A stretch of 9,140 nt of DNA from Parcubacteria group bacterium. GTDB taxonomy: Bacteria; Patescibacteriota; Minisyncoccia; SW-4-49-11. The position numbers and the translations under genes were made by a program. The stretch is taken from the NCBI GenBank assembly GCA_003565105.1, contig PXDG01000017.1, forward strand, positions 1-9,140, in the 5' to 3' direction. Numbering within the stretch: position 1 is the first letter of the stretch; each line of letters opens with the position of its first letter. This document shows, piece by piece, positions 1-6,754 of this stretch. Under the pieces are notes generated by a model. The model worked only from the letters and a program-made list of their open reading frames with translations. It was not told where the DNA came from and did no database searches.

Positions 1-1241
1 CGAATGAGCTCCAACATCATTCGTAAGTCTTCTCGTGGAGCATGCCCTCCTACGTGGACATCCATCATTTTATAATGAATAATCTTTGCTCTCTGTCGAG
101 CCAAGAGATCTTTGACGCGCTGGACAGAATCTTCATTTCCTGGGATAACCGATGATGAAAATATCACCGTATCACCTTTTTCAATATGGAAGTTCCGATG
201 CTCTCGGTTGGCAATCCGCATAAGAGCGGCATTATCCTCTCCTTGCGTTCCGGTACAAAGAATAGTTACTTTCTCAGGAGGAAGTTTCATCGCTTCTTGA
301 GGAGTAATAATAACCTTATCGTTATAATCGGTATAATTAAGCTCTTTCATTAAGCCTAAATTGGTCCGCATACTAAACCCTTCAATAACTACTGAGCGTC
401 CGTACTTCTCAGAGATCTTAATGATTTGTTGCAGACGATTAAGCATTGATGAGAACGTCGCAGCAATCACTCGTCCCTTAGCTTCTTGAAAAATCTCATC
501 GAGATTGGTCTGAATAGTTGTCTCAGAAATAGCTGTTCCTGGCTTTGAAATACCTGTACTATCAGACAAGAAGACTGTCACTCCTTCATCTCCAATCCGT
601 TTATACATATCCAAATCAGCTGGTTCCTCTCCTAAGGGAGTTTTATCGATTTTAAAGTCACCCGTATGAACAATCACTCCTTCTGGAGTCTCAATCTTGA
701 GGGCAGTTGAGTCAGGGATACTATGATTAATATGCAAAACATGAATGGTAAAGACCCCAAGCTTGAAAACATCTCCTGGCTTCACCACGTGTCCATTCAA
801 GGCTGGTGCCAATGGATTTTCGGCTTGGCGTCGATGCATCATAGCCATAGTCAAAGGGGTGGCATAAATAGGAGGGTTCCCAATCATTCCCATAACGTGA
901 GGAACACCTCCAATATGATCCATATGACCATGAGTAATCAAAATTCCTCGAATATTATCTTCTTTTCCCCGTAAATAACTCGGATTGGGAATCAGATAAT
1001 CAATCCCAGGCTGATCCTCTTCAGGAAATTTCAAGCCCATATCTACGGCAATAATATCTTTTCCGTATTCGATAATAGTCATATTCCGTCCTCCAATTTC
1101 TTCTGAACCTCCCAAAGGGATAATTCGTACAGTTTTTGTTCCTTCTGGGAAGGGTTCTTTGGTATTTAAGTACCGATCACTTTCGTGACTCAAATCTTTG
1201 AGAAAGGTCACTCCAGCGCGGATATCTTGTGCTTTATTCAT
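1..1241 (-). CDS. rnj: Ribonuclease J, catalytically intact copy (3' end outside window)
   Basis: The N-terminal 413 residues are visible, from the ATG at 1241; the C-terminus lies beyond the left edge (RNase J proteins are usually about 550 residues). It is a metallo-beta-lactamase/beta-CASP nuclease acting in the cytoplasm as a 5'-to-3' exonuclease and endonuclease in mRNA decay and RNA maturation. All visible zinc-site residues are present: H104-G-H106-M-D108-H109 (the HxHxDH motif followed by IGG), H173 in INHS, D195 in HTGDF, and H400 in HVGGHA. The conserved opening IIPLGGSEEIGGR is at about residues 40-52. It lies 10 bp downstream of an RNase J-like gene with a broken active site and is probably co-translated with it. 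No Shine-Dalgarno sequence precedes the ATG. The family assignment is very secure. Confidence 0.95.
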   Translation of the reverse strand, partial: MNKAQDIRAGVTFLKDLSHESDRYLNTKEPFPEGTKTVRIIPLGGSEEIGGRNMTIIEYGKDIIAVDMGLKFPEEDQPGIDYLIPNPSYLRGKEDNIRGILITHGHMDHIGGVPHVMGMIGNPPIYATPLTMAMMHRRQAENPLAPALNGHVVKPGDVFKLGVFTIHVLHINHSIPDSTALKIETPEGVIVHTGDFKIDKTPLGEEPADLDMYKRIGDEGVTVFLSDSTGISKPGTAISETTIQTNLDEIFQEAKGRVIAATFSSMLNRLQQIIKISEKYGRSVVIEGFSMRTNLGLMKELNYTDYNDKVIITPQEAMKLPPEKVTILCTGTQGEDNAALMRIANREHRNFHIEKGDTVIFSSSVIPGNEDSVQRVKDLLARQRAKIIHYKMMDVHVGGHAPREDLRMMLELI

Positions 1242-1251
1242 AAATAGTTAA

Positions 1252-3024
1252 TTAGATAATTACAACAACAGGAAGAACCATCGGTCGTCGTTCTGTTTTG
1301 GCGTATACAAATTGCCCCATCTGATCACGCAGTTCATCGCGAATATATGAGGTATTAATTTCTTGAGCATCGGATAAAATACCTTCAACAATAGTTCGAG
1401 CATTGGTATTAATCTCCGTCACTAATCGTTGAGATTTTTCCATATCTACAAATCCTTTAGATACAATATCGGGATCTTGCAGGAGTTTTTTATTCGAAGA
1501 ATCAATCAAAACAATAAGGTTTAAAATTCCATCTTCAGACATCAACTGCCTGTCACGGATAACCACATCTTTCAAATCTCCAACTCCGAGTCCATCTACC
1601 ATTACATCATAAGAAGGTACTGTCTCAGGAGTACTTTTTCGTTGTTTATAGTCAAACAAAATCACTCGACCATTCTTGGCTACGATAGCATTTCTATCGG
1701 CATACCCTTTACTAATGGCAAGGTCAGCATTTTGGCGAAGAAGATACATCGGGCCATTGGTCGGGACAACATATTTCGCAGGAACAGTATCATATACCAT
1801 CTCTAAATCACCTTGCCTAGCATAGGCTGAGTGACGAGTTCCCAGTGGTCGGTAGTGATAAATCTTTGCTCCGAGTTTTGCAAAGTTATCATTCACCTTC
1901 TGAACGGATCGTTCATTTCCAGGAATAAGTTCCGAAGGATATGCTACCGCGTCTCCCTCTTGAAGAGAGAATGTTGAATGTTCTCTATTCGCCATTCTCA
2001 TAAGATGAGGAATATCATCACCACTAGATCCTGCAATAATAACAATCAGCTTGTTAGAAGGAACCTCATCCAAGGAGGTCGGACCAACAAACGTTCCTGG
2101 TTTCACCTGAAGATATCCTTTTTTTCGAGCGGTATTAAAGGTATTCAAAATACTCTTCCCTTCAATAAAAATATGTTTATCCAGAGATTCAGCAGCATCT
2201 ACAATTTGCTGAAGTCGACCAAGCATTGACGGAAAGGTTGAAATAAACACTTTCCCATCTTTATTATTACAAATATTAAACACTTCCTCGGCAATCGATG
2301 CTTCGGTAGGCGCAAAACCACTTGCCTCAGCGCCAAGACTGCCCAACATCAAAATAGTGGCATCTTTCCCAATGGTTTTCTTGGCATTCACCAACCACTT
2401 AGGAGTCTCTCCCGTGGTATCAGCTTTAAAATTTCCCATATACCCAATTTTTCCCTGCATCGTATAAATACACAGCCCAATTGTTCCTTGAACATTCGAC
2501 CCTACAGGGAACGTAGATACCTTAAATGATCCCACTCGAACACAAGCATTCTCCTTCAAGATATGCTTCTTATATTCAATATCTCGTGAATAAAAATTAT
2601 GTCGAGATTCAAGAACCGCAAAAGTAGATTCTGTAGTATAAATATGGAGATTCGGAAACATTGCCATCAAATATGGAGCTGCTCCAATATTATCAGGATG
2701 TGGAGAAGTAAATATTACACCTTTAATTTGATCTTGTTTATCAGCCAAATACTGCGTATTAGGAATCACACAATCCACCCCAGGTTGCTCTGATCCTGGC
2801 ATTTCCACTCCCATATCAATCAGAAGGATATCTCCTTCTTGCTCAATCGCCCACATATTCTTCCCTAACTCTTCTAATCCTCCCAAAGGGATAAGCTTTA
2901 CTGCCTGACGTGAAGTGTCTGGTATTGTCCGTTTTTGGGAAAAGTTTTTTCCTCCTCTTCGTGAGCGAGAATTTTTCTTCCGACCATTTCCATTACTGGA
3001 TTGGTTTGATCGCTTTTCATTCAT
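1252..3024 (-). CDS. RNase J-like protein with degenerate active site (probable pseudoenzyme)
   Basis: This is a complete 590-residue RNase J homologue. It has a metallo-beta-lactamase/beta-CASP core from about residue 43 (KLIPLGGLEELGK) and a C-terminal domain ending in the family's usual YAKTERRPMVLPV. The catalytic site is lost. The HxHxDH motif reads S107-P-H109-P-D111-N112, so the first and last His are gone. The HSIPDS position reads G175-S-N-V-Q-G, TGDF reads MGN198F, and the late HVGGHA reads RHSAYA, with Tyr401 in place of His. Only H109 and D111 remain of the visible ligands. Residues 1-32 form an Arg/Lys/Asn/Ser-rich tail that could bind RNA. The frame is uninterrupted over 1.77 kb, which argues for selection. 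It may be a non-catalytic partner of the neighbouring RNase J, by analogy with J1/J2 heteromers; this role is inferred. Confidence 0.9.
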   Translation of the reverse strand: MNEKRSNQSSNGNGRKKNSRSRRGGKNFSQKRTIPDTSRQAVKLIPLGGLEELGKNMWAIEQEGDILLIDMGVEMPGSEQPGVDCVIPNTQYLADKQDQIKGVIFTSPHPDNIGAAPYLMAMFPNLHIYTTESTFAVLESRHNFYSRDIEYKKHILKENACVRVGSFKVSTFPVGSNVQGTIGLCIYTMQGKIGYMGNFKADTTGETPKWLVNAKKTIGKDATILMLGSLGAEASGFAPTEASIAEEVFNICNNKDGKVFISTFPSMLGRLQQIVDAAESLDKHIFIEGKSILNTFNTARKKGYLQVKPGTFVGPTSLDEVPSNKLIVIIAGSSGDDIPHLMRMANREHSTFSLQEGDAVAYPSELIPGNERSVQKVNDNFAKLGAKIYHYRPLGTRHSAYARQGDLEMVYDTVPAKYVVPTNGPMYLLRQNADLAISKGYADRNAIVAKNGRVILFDYKQRKSTPETVPSYDVMVDGLGVGDLKDVVIRDRQLMSEDGILNLIVLIDSSNKKLLQDPDIVSKGFVDMEKSQRLVTEINTNARTIVEGILSDAQEINTSYIRDELRDQMGQFVYAKTERRPMVLPVVVII

Positions 3025-3082
3025 AGCGCTTATTTTATAATTCTATAGTATACACAAAAGAACCATCAGTTGAGTTTGTTGT

Positions 3083-3111
3083 TTTATATAATAAAAGGAA
3101 AATACAAGCAA
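3083..3111 (-). promoter_or_regulatory. Candidate promoter for the RNase J pair
   Basis: On the minus strand TTGCTT (3106-3111) is followed after 17 bp by TATAAA (3083-3088). The -10 matches the sigma-70 consensus at 5 of 6 positions and the -35 at only 3 of 6. It would leave a leader of roughly 50 nt before the ATG at 3024. Read-through from rpsP is an alternative, since no clear terminator separates them. Confidence 0.3.
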
Positions 3112-3130
3112 AACTGGGCTTCTTTAGATG

Positions 3131-3178
3131 TGACTAGGAGAGAATCGAACTCTCAGGTGACGCCTATCGTACTAGTCG
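3131..3178 (-). other. tRNA-like minihelix (T-arm plus acceptor-like stem)
   Basis: Read on the minus strand, GAGAG-TTCGATT-CTCTC (3138-3154) is a canonical tRNA T-arm: a 5-bp stem, a 7-nt loop with TTCRA, and the G53-C61 closing pair. It is followed directly by CTAGTCA (3131-3137), where the 3' acceptor strand belongs. The matching 5' strand, CGACTAG (3172-3178), lies only 17 nt upstream of the T-arm and gives 6 bp plus a C-A mismatch at the end. So the acceptor/T-arm half of a tRNA is present while the D and anticodon arms are replaced by a 17-nt linker. No CCA is encoded. It lies between the rpsP stop and the RNase J pair. It may be a deleted tRNA gene, an integration scar, or a functional tRNA mimic. 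Confidence 0.45.
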
Positions 3179-3199
3179 ATGATGAGCAAATACACAATA

Positions 3200-3475
3200 T
3201 TACTCAGAAGTTTTTGCTCGAGTAACAGAAACTTTTGGAGATTCAATAATCTCATTTTTTACTAACAGGTTATGTACTGTTCGACTTGGTTGAGCTCCAA
3301 CAGAAATCCAATACTTAATTCGATCAGCATTAAACTGCTGTTCTTTGGTCATTGGATTATACATACCAACAGCTTCAACAAATTTTCCTTTCACTGCTCG
3401 ATGACGCTCAGCAACAACAACCTTGTATACTGGGCTATTCTTCTTTCCTCCTCGGGACAAACGGATACGTAACAT
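3200..3475 (-). CDS. rpsP: 30S ribosomal protein bS16
   Basis: The 91-residue product starts MLRIRLSRGGKKNSPVYKVV and continues with VGMYNP at about residues 36-41, the diagnostic N-terminal half of bS16, an assembly protein of the 30S body that contacts 16S rRNA. The length is normal for the family. In many bacteria rpsP is followed by rimM and trmD; here the next gene on the strand is the RNase J-like gene, preceded by the tRNA-like minihelix. The ATG at 3475 is kept because the N-terminus aligns exactly with the family. Only a weak AAGAAG lies just upstream, and a candidate promoter lies so close that the leader would be very short. Confidence 0.95.
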   Translation of the reverse strand: MLRIRLSRGGKKNSPVYKVVVAERHRAVKGKFVEAVGMYNPMTKEQQFNADRIKYWISVGAQPSRTVHNLLVKNEIIESPKVSVTRAKTSE

Positions 3476-3489
3476 ATCTTCTTATAACT

Positions 3490-3518
3490 GTTATAACCTA
3501 TATATAATTGAGTGTCTA
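3490..3518 (-). promoter_or_regulatory. Candidate rpsP promoter
   Basis: On the minus strand TAGACA (3513-3518; 5 of 6 to TTGACA) is followed after 17 bp by TATAAC (3490-3495; 5 of 6 to TATAAT). Transcription would start near 3483, giving a leader of fewer than about 10 nt before the ATG at 3475, so the mRNA would be almost leaderless. A second TTATAA just downstream makes the exact -10 uncertain. Confidence 0.45.
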
Positions 3519-3581
3519 ACCACTCCTTTGGATTCTCGTAATAAATTCCTATAGCTAGTATATAGAGTTTGGGGGATTTTG

Positions 3582-3959
3582 TCAAATACGATCAGGGATC
3601 ATAGCCAGAGCTTTTTTGACAACCCGATAGTGATGATCGTCATCTGCTTGTCGATTTTCTAATAATGTATCGAGATTACCAAGATGAATCCCATCGCAAC
3701 TCTGTGGTTTTCTCCGGCTCAGTGAGTCGCGGAACTCCTGTAGTAGATCCGCGGAATTGGAAGTTTCGGTATGTAGCATCTGCTGATTCCCAATCAAAAA
3801 CATCCACAAAAGCAATAAGCTCCTCAAAGTCCACATCTAACTCTTCTTTCATTTCCCTTCTGATCGTGTCTTCAAATCCCTCTCCATCTTCCAAATGACC
3901 TCCCAGCATCCTGGAAAGAGTCTCCGATTATCTGCTCACTTTTGAGCTAATATTTTTCC
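3582..3959 (-). pseudogene. Decayed Nudix hydrolase gene
   Basis: Three pieces in different minus-strand frames together make one Nudix domain. The first (about 3903-3959) reads GKILAQK, a TGA at 3936-3938, then ADNRRLFPGCWE; that TGA stands where Arg is usual and one C-to-T change of CGA would explain it. The second (3679-3909) holds the Nudix box, GGHLEDGEGFEDTIRRE followed by MKEELDV, and runs to TTELRW before a TAA at 3676-3678. The third (3582 to about 3690) holds NLDTLLENRQADDDHHYRVV to a final TGA. The pieces join in family order, so at least two indels and one nonsense change have broken the gene. Its box is close to consensus, so decay is probably fairly recent. It is not a copy of the RppH-like gene nearby. 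Nothing upstream of 3960 could be assigned firmly; a TAA lies immediately before GKILAQK in that frame. Confidence 0.75.
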
Positions 3960-4186
3960 TTAATGCTTTCTTCTATTCTACTCTGTTGCATTCAATTCCT
4001 GAAACGAAAAATTATATCCCATTCTCACCTCTCTCATTTTTAAAAATCCACTTACGATACATTGGAGATCTCTATCCATCCTAGATTATTAGAATTTCAT
4101 AATATAGAGTTCTCTTCCAGTGAGAAATTCAATAGTTCCCAAAAAGATTTTTTCAAAAATAAGGAGGCCCTCGTAAAATGACATTA
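3960..4186. other. Intergenic region without a recognisable gene
   Basis: This AT-rich stretch separates the decayed Nudix gene from the RppH-proS unit. It may include the vanished 5' end of the pseudogene and its promoter. The one notable element is AAGGAGG at 4161-4167, a perfect Shine-Dalgarno-like string on the plus strand, 10 nt before an ATG at 4178 that opens a 50-codon frame of doubtful reality. Confidence 0.5.
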
Positions 4187-4215
4187 TATACAAAAACTCA
4201 ATTTTGCTATATAAT
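4187..4215 (+). promoter_or_regulatory. Candidate promoter of the rppH-proS unit
   Basis: TATACA (4187-4192; 4 of 6 to TTGACA) is followed after 17 bp by a perfect TATAAT (4210-4215). The overlapping TGCTATATA (4205-4213) could also act as an extended -10. Transcription would start near 4222 and leave a leader of roughly 60 nt. That leader contains a small hairpin, GACGA-AAAA-TCGTC, at 4236-4249. Confidence 0.5.
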
Positions 4216-4280
4216 AAGGGTAATTCAACTGACTAGACGAAAAATCGTCACAATATTGATCTTGTTAAGGTATAAATACT

Positions 4281-4736
4281 ATGGATGGCAAACTGCGCAA
4301 AAATGTGCTTGGTGTTATTTTCGACCATGAAAATAACGTTCTTATCGTATCTCGAGCCAATGATCCACTTCACTGGCAATTCCCACAGGGTGGAGTAGAT
4401 TATGGGGAAAATCGAACTGACGCGATTATTCGAGAACTTGGAGAAGAACTTGGTACAGAAAAATTCACAATTTTAGGAGAGTGTCCCGAAAAACATGTCT
4501 ACAAGTGGGCTAAAAACCTAATTCGCGATGAAAACGTTGGCCAAGAACAGACCATTTTCCTTTTACGATTTAATGGAAATAGTAGTGAAATTCGTGTAGA
4601 TCAAAGGGAACTCGGAGGTTTTTTATGGATACCCCCGAATAAGGTACCTATTTTTCTTCACGATTACCGTAAACCCGTATGGGAGCTTGTTGAAAAATAC
4701 TTTAACCTCTCTACCTTTGAACTCAAATCCACTTAA
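4281..4736 (+). CDS. rppH: RppH-type Nudix hydrolase (RNA 5' pyrophosphohydrolase)
   Basis: The 151-residue product carries a perfect Nudix box, G37-x5-E43-x7-R51-E-L-G-E-E56-L-G58, whose glutamates bind Mg2+. Two flanking signatures point to the RppH/dinucleoside polyphosphate hydrolase branch: WQFPQGG (32-38) and GQEQTIFLL (87-95), both matching E. coli RppH in place. RppH removes pyrophosphate from the 5' end of primary transcripts, which exposes them to 5'-monophosphate-dependent nucleases such as RNase J, encoded in the same window. Ap4A-type hydrolysis is the main alternative. A weak AAGG lies 10 nt before the ATG. proS starts 12 bp after the stop, so the two are almost certainly cotranscribed. 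Confidence 0.85.
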   Translation: MDGKLRKNVLGVIFDHENNVLIVSRANDPLHWQFPQGGVDYGENRTDAIIRELGEELGTEKFTILGECPEKHVYKWAKNLIRDENVGQEQTIFLLRFNGNSSEIRVDQRELGGFLWIPPNKVPIFLHDYRKPVWELVEKYFNLSTFELKST

Positions 4737-4748
4737 ACTACGAACCTT

Positions 4749-5987
4749 ATGAAACAATCTCATATTTTCACTAAAACACGAAAAGATATCAGTAAAAATG
4801 AAGAATCAAAAAATGCCCAAATTCTTCTCCGTGCAGGATTTATTCACAAAGAGATGGCAGGGGTATATTCTTACCTCTACCTAGGAAAACGGGTCTTAGA
4901 TAAGATCCAACAAGTAATTAGAGAAGAGTTAGATGCTATTGGCTGCCAAGAGATTATTATGACAGCACTCCAAAGCAAAACTGTTTGGGAGCCTACCAAT
5001 CGGTGGGCAGATGATGTGGTTGACAACTGGTTTAAAACAAATCTCGCTAATGGAACCGAACTTGGCCTAGCCTTCACTCACGAAGAGCCAATGACTCGAA
5101 TTATGAGAGAGTATGTTTCCTCATATAAAGATCTCCCTCAACTAACCTATCAATTTCAAACAAAATTCCGAAACGAGGCTCGGGCAAAATCTGGTATTAT
5201 GAGAGGAAGAGAGTTTCTTATGAAAGATCTCTACTCTTTTCATACAGATAAAGAATCTCATTTGGTTTTTTACAACCAAATGAAAGACGTGTATATGAAA
5301 ATCTTTACTCGTCTTGGACTCGGAGAAGGAACTTTTCTGACTATGTCATCAGGAGAACCTTTTTCTCAATACTCTTTTGAGTTTCAAACCCTCTCTGAGG
5401 CTGGTGAAGATACCATTCTCTATGACACCCAGCACAAAGTAGCAGTCAACAAAGATGATTATTCTGAGACAATATTTTCTGACTTTGGAATTGATATGAA
5501 AGACCTCAATCTCCTAGAAGGAAAATCAATTGAAATTGGTGACATCTATACTCTTGGAACAAAATATTCTGAAGCTCTTGGATTAACCTACGCTGATGCA
5601 AATGGGCAGAATATTCCTGTCTTTATGGGAAGTTATGGCATTGGAGTAAGTCGTATTATGGGAACAATGGTAGAATTTTTTGCACAAGGAGACAAAATGA
5701 CGTGGCCTGAAGAGATTGCCCCATTTAAAGTCCATCTCATAGCATTAAATACAGATAAATCGGAAGTAATGAAGAGCGCTGAACAACTCTATCAGGACCT
5801 CCATACAACAGGAATAGAAGTGCTCTTTGACGACCGAGATGAACGTCCAGGTTCAAAATTTAGTGATGCAGACTTAATTGGAATACCTCATCGAGTCATT
5901 GTTAGTAACCGAAGTCTCGAACATGGAGGTGCGGAATACAACGGCACTATCCTCAGTCTCGATCAAATACAAAAAGAACTCTCGTAA
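4749..5987 (+). CDS. proS: Prolyl-tRNA synthetase, short form without insertion editing domain
   Basis: This is a class II aminoacyl-tRNA synthetase charging tRNA-Pro. Motif 1 lies around residues 28-52 (RAGFIHKEMAGVYSYLYLG), THEE is at 110-113, motif 2 at about 137-165 (FQTKFRNEARAKSG, then GREFLMKDLYSFH) and motif 3 at about 294-302 (GSYGIGVSR). An HGTP-type anticodon-binding domain fills about 325-412, with EVLFDDRDERPGSKF. At 412 residues it is far shorter than the roughly 570-residue E. coli enzyme: the posttransfer editing insertion expected between EAGED (about 217-221) and IEIGDIYTLG (261-270) is replaced by a linker of about 40 residues. Position 210 is Phe in YSFEFQ where the family usually has His (SHEF). 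No Shine-Dalgarno sequence is seen. It is the last gene of the rppH-proS unit. Confidence 0.97.
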   Translation: MKQSHIFTKTRKDISKNEESKNAQILLRAGFIHKEMAGVYSYLYLGKRVLDKIQQVIREELDAIGCQEIIMTALQSKTVWEPTNRWADDVVDNWFKTNLANGTELGLAFTHEEPMTRIMREYVSSYKDLPQLTYQFQTKFRNEARAKSGIMRGREFLMKDLYSFHTDKESHLVFYNQMKDVYMKIFTRLGLGEGTFLTMSSGEPFSQYSFEFQTLSEAGEDTILYDTQHKVAVNKDDYSETIFSDFGIDMKDLNLLEGKSIEIGDIYTLGTKYSEALGLTYADANGQNIPVFMGSYGIGVSRIMGTMVEFFAQGDKMTWPEEIAPFKVHLIALNTDKSEVMKSAEQLYQDLHTTGIEVLFDDRDERPGSKFSDADLIGIPHRVIVSNRSLEHGGAEYNGTILSLDQIQKELS

Positions 5988-6003
5988 AAAGAGTTCTTTT
6001 TGT
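5969..6003. terminator. Bidirectional hairpin terminator between convergent units
   Basis: ACAAAAAGAACTC (5969-5981) pairs perfectly with GAGTTCTTTTTGT (5991-6003): 13 bp around a 9-nt loop, extendable by a G-T and an A-T pair. The stem has A-rich and T-rich sides, so it can act as an intrinsic terminator on both strands. The left arm is the end of the proS coding sequence and the stop codon (5985-5987) sits in the loop. From the other side it would end the recA-gpm transcript about 60 nt after the last stop. Confidence 0.85.
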
Positions 6004-6066
6004 GTATTTTAGTAAAAACCTGCAAAACATTCAACAACTATCTTAGCCATCCCTAGTTTACTTAGG

Positions 6067-6744
6067 TTATAAAAAATATCTCTTTAATTCTTGTCCATCA
6101 TATTCTAAAACAATTGGTTTACTTGGAGGCAACTTAAGATTCAGCATCTCTTCCGTAGACAGGTGTTGCATAGCACGAATAAGAAGCTTAAGACTATCTT
6201 CATGAGCGACAATCAACATACTCTTTCCTGCTTCTAAAGAAGGGATAACAACATCCTCGTAACACCTTTTTACCCGTAGTTCAACGTCCGCAAAGCTCTC
6301 TCCTAACGGTAAGATATAATCAGTTACTGCATATTTAGGATCTAGTCGAGGATTTCTTTCATCTGTTTCTGTCAATAATGGAGCTTGTACATCATATGAC
6401 CCTCTTATTTCATGAATTTTATCTCCTCCATACTGTTGTATTGCTTCCGTATGAGTCAACCCTTGAAGAACTCCATAGTGTCGAGGATTTAATCGCCAAT
6501 CTCTCACTTCAGGAATCCACAGTAAGTTCATAGCTTCTAAAATAATCCAAGCACTCACAATGGAGCGCTGTAAATATGATGTAAGAGTAATATCAAAACT
6601 ATATTGCTCCTCAAGTAAAGTAAATCCAACTTCCTTCAATACATTTTTTCCTTCTTCCTGTAACGGGATATCTTCCCAACCTGTAAATCGTTTTTCAGCA
6701 TTCCAAACGCTGGGACTATGACGTACAAATACAATTTTTGCCAT
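6067..6744 (-). CDS. Phosphoglycerate mutase paralogue with altered active site
   Basis: The 225-residue protein belongs to the histidine phosphatase superfamily and resembles the neighbouring GpmA along its length (RFTGW, TSYLQRS, WRLNPRHYG, LPLGES, IVAH). Key residues differ. RHG is RHS (8-10), although the phospho-accepting H9 stays. The general acid/base Glu of NERHYG is Pro87. AHGNS is AHEDS (180-184), with H181 kept. A substrate-binding Lys is His98 and the second Arg of WRR is Gly115. It also lacks the C-terminal tail after RYFL. Normal 2,3-bisphosphoglycerate-dependent mutase activity is therefore unlikely. It could be a phosphatase with another substrate or a non-catalytic partner. 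It follows gpmA after 10 bp and is the last gene of the recA unit. Confidence 0.88.
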   Translation of the reverse strand: MAKIVFVRHSPSVWNAEKRFTGWEDIPLQEEGKNVLKEVGFTLLEEQYSFDITLTSYLQRSIVSAWIILEAMNLLWIPEVRDWRLNPRHYGVLQGLTHTEAIQQYGGDKIHEIRGSYDVQAPLLTETDERNPRLDPKYAVTDYILPLGESFADVELRVKRCYEDVVIPSLEAGKSMLIVAHEDSLKLLIRAMQHLSTEEMLNLKLPPSKPIVLEYDGQELKRYFL

Positions 6745-6754
6745 ACCAAGAGTA

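Noticed and set aside
723..2793. Plus-strand frames of 60-80 codons opposite the RNase J genes.
   Set aside because: They are antisense to strong, family-matched coding sequence and have no recognisable domains.
3131..3230. A complete tRNA or tmRNA gene on the minus strand.
   Set aside because: No D arm or anticodon arm fits, the region further upstream is rpsP coding sequence, and no tmRNA tag reading frame or 5' domain is present.
3391..3585. A 64-codon minus-strand frame overlapping the start of rpsP.
   Set aside because: It covers the rpsP promoter region and reads rpsP out of frame, with no family resemblance.
3665..3898. A 77-codon plus-strand frame opposite the Nudix pseudogene.
   Set aside because: It is the low-complexity, Ser-rich antisense of a recognisable Nudix box.
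4236..4249. A riboswitch or attenuator in the rppH leader, based on the GACGA/TCGTC hairpin.
   Set aside because: A single 5-bp hairpin without a U-run or alternative structure is too little evidence.
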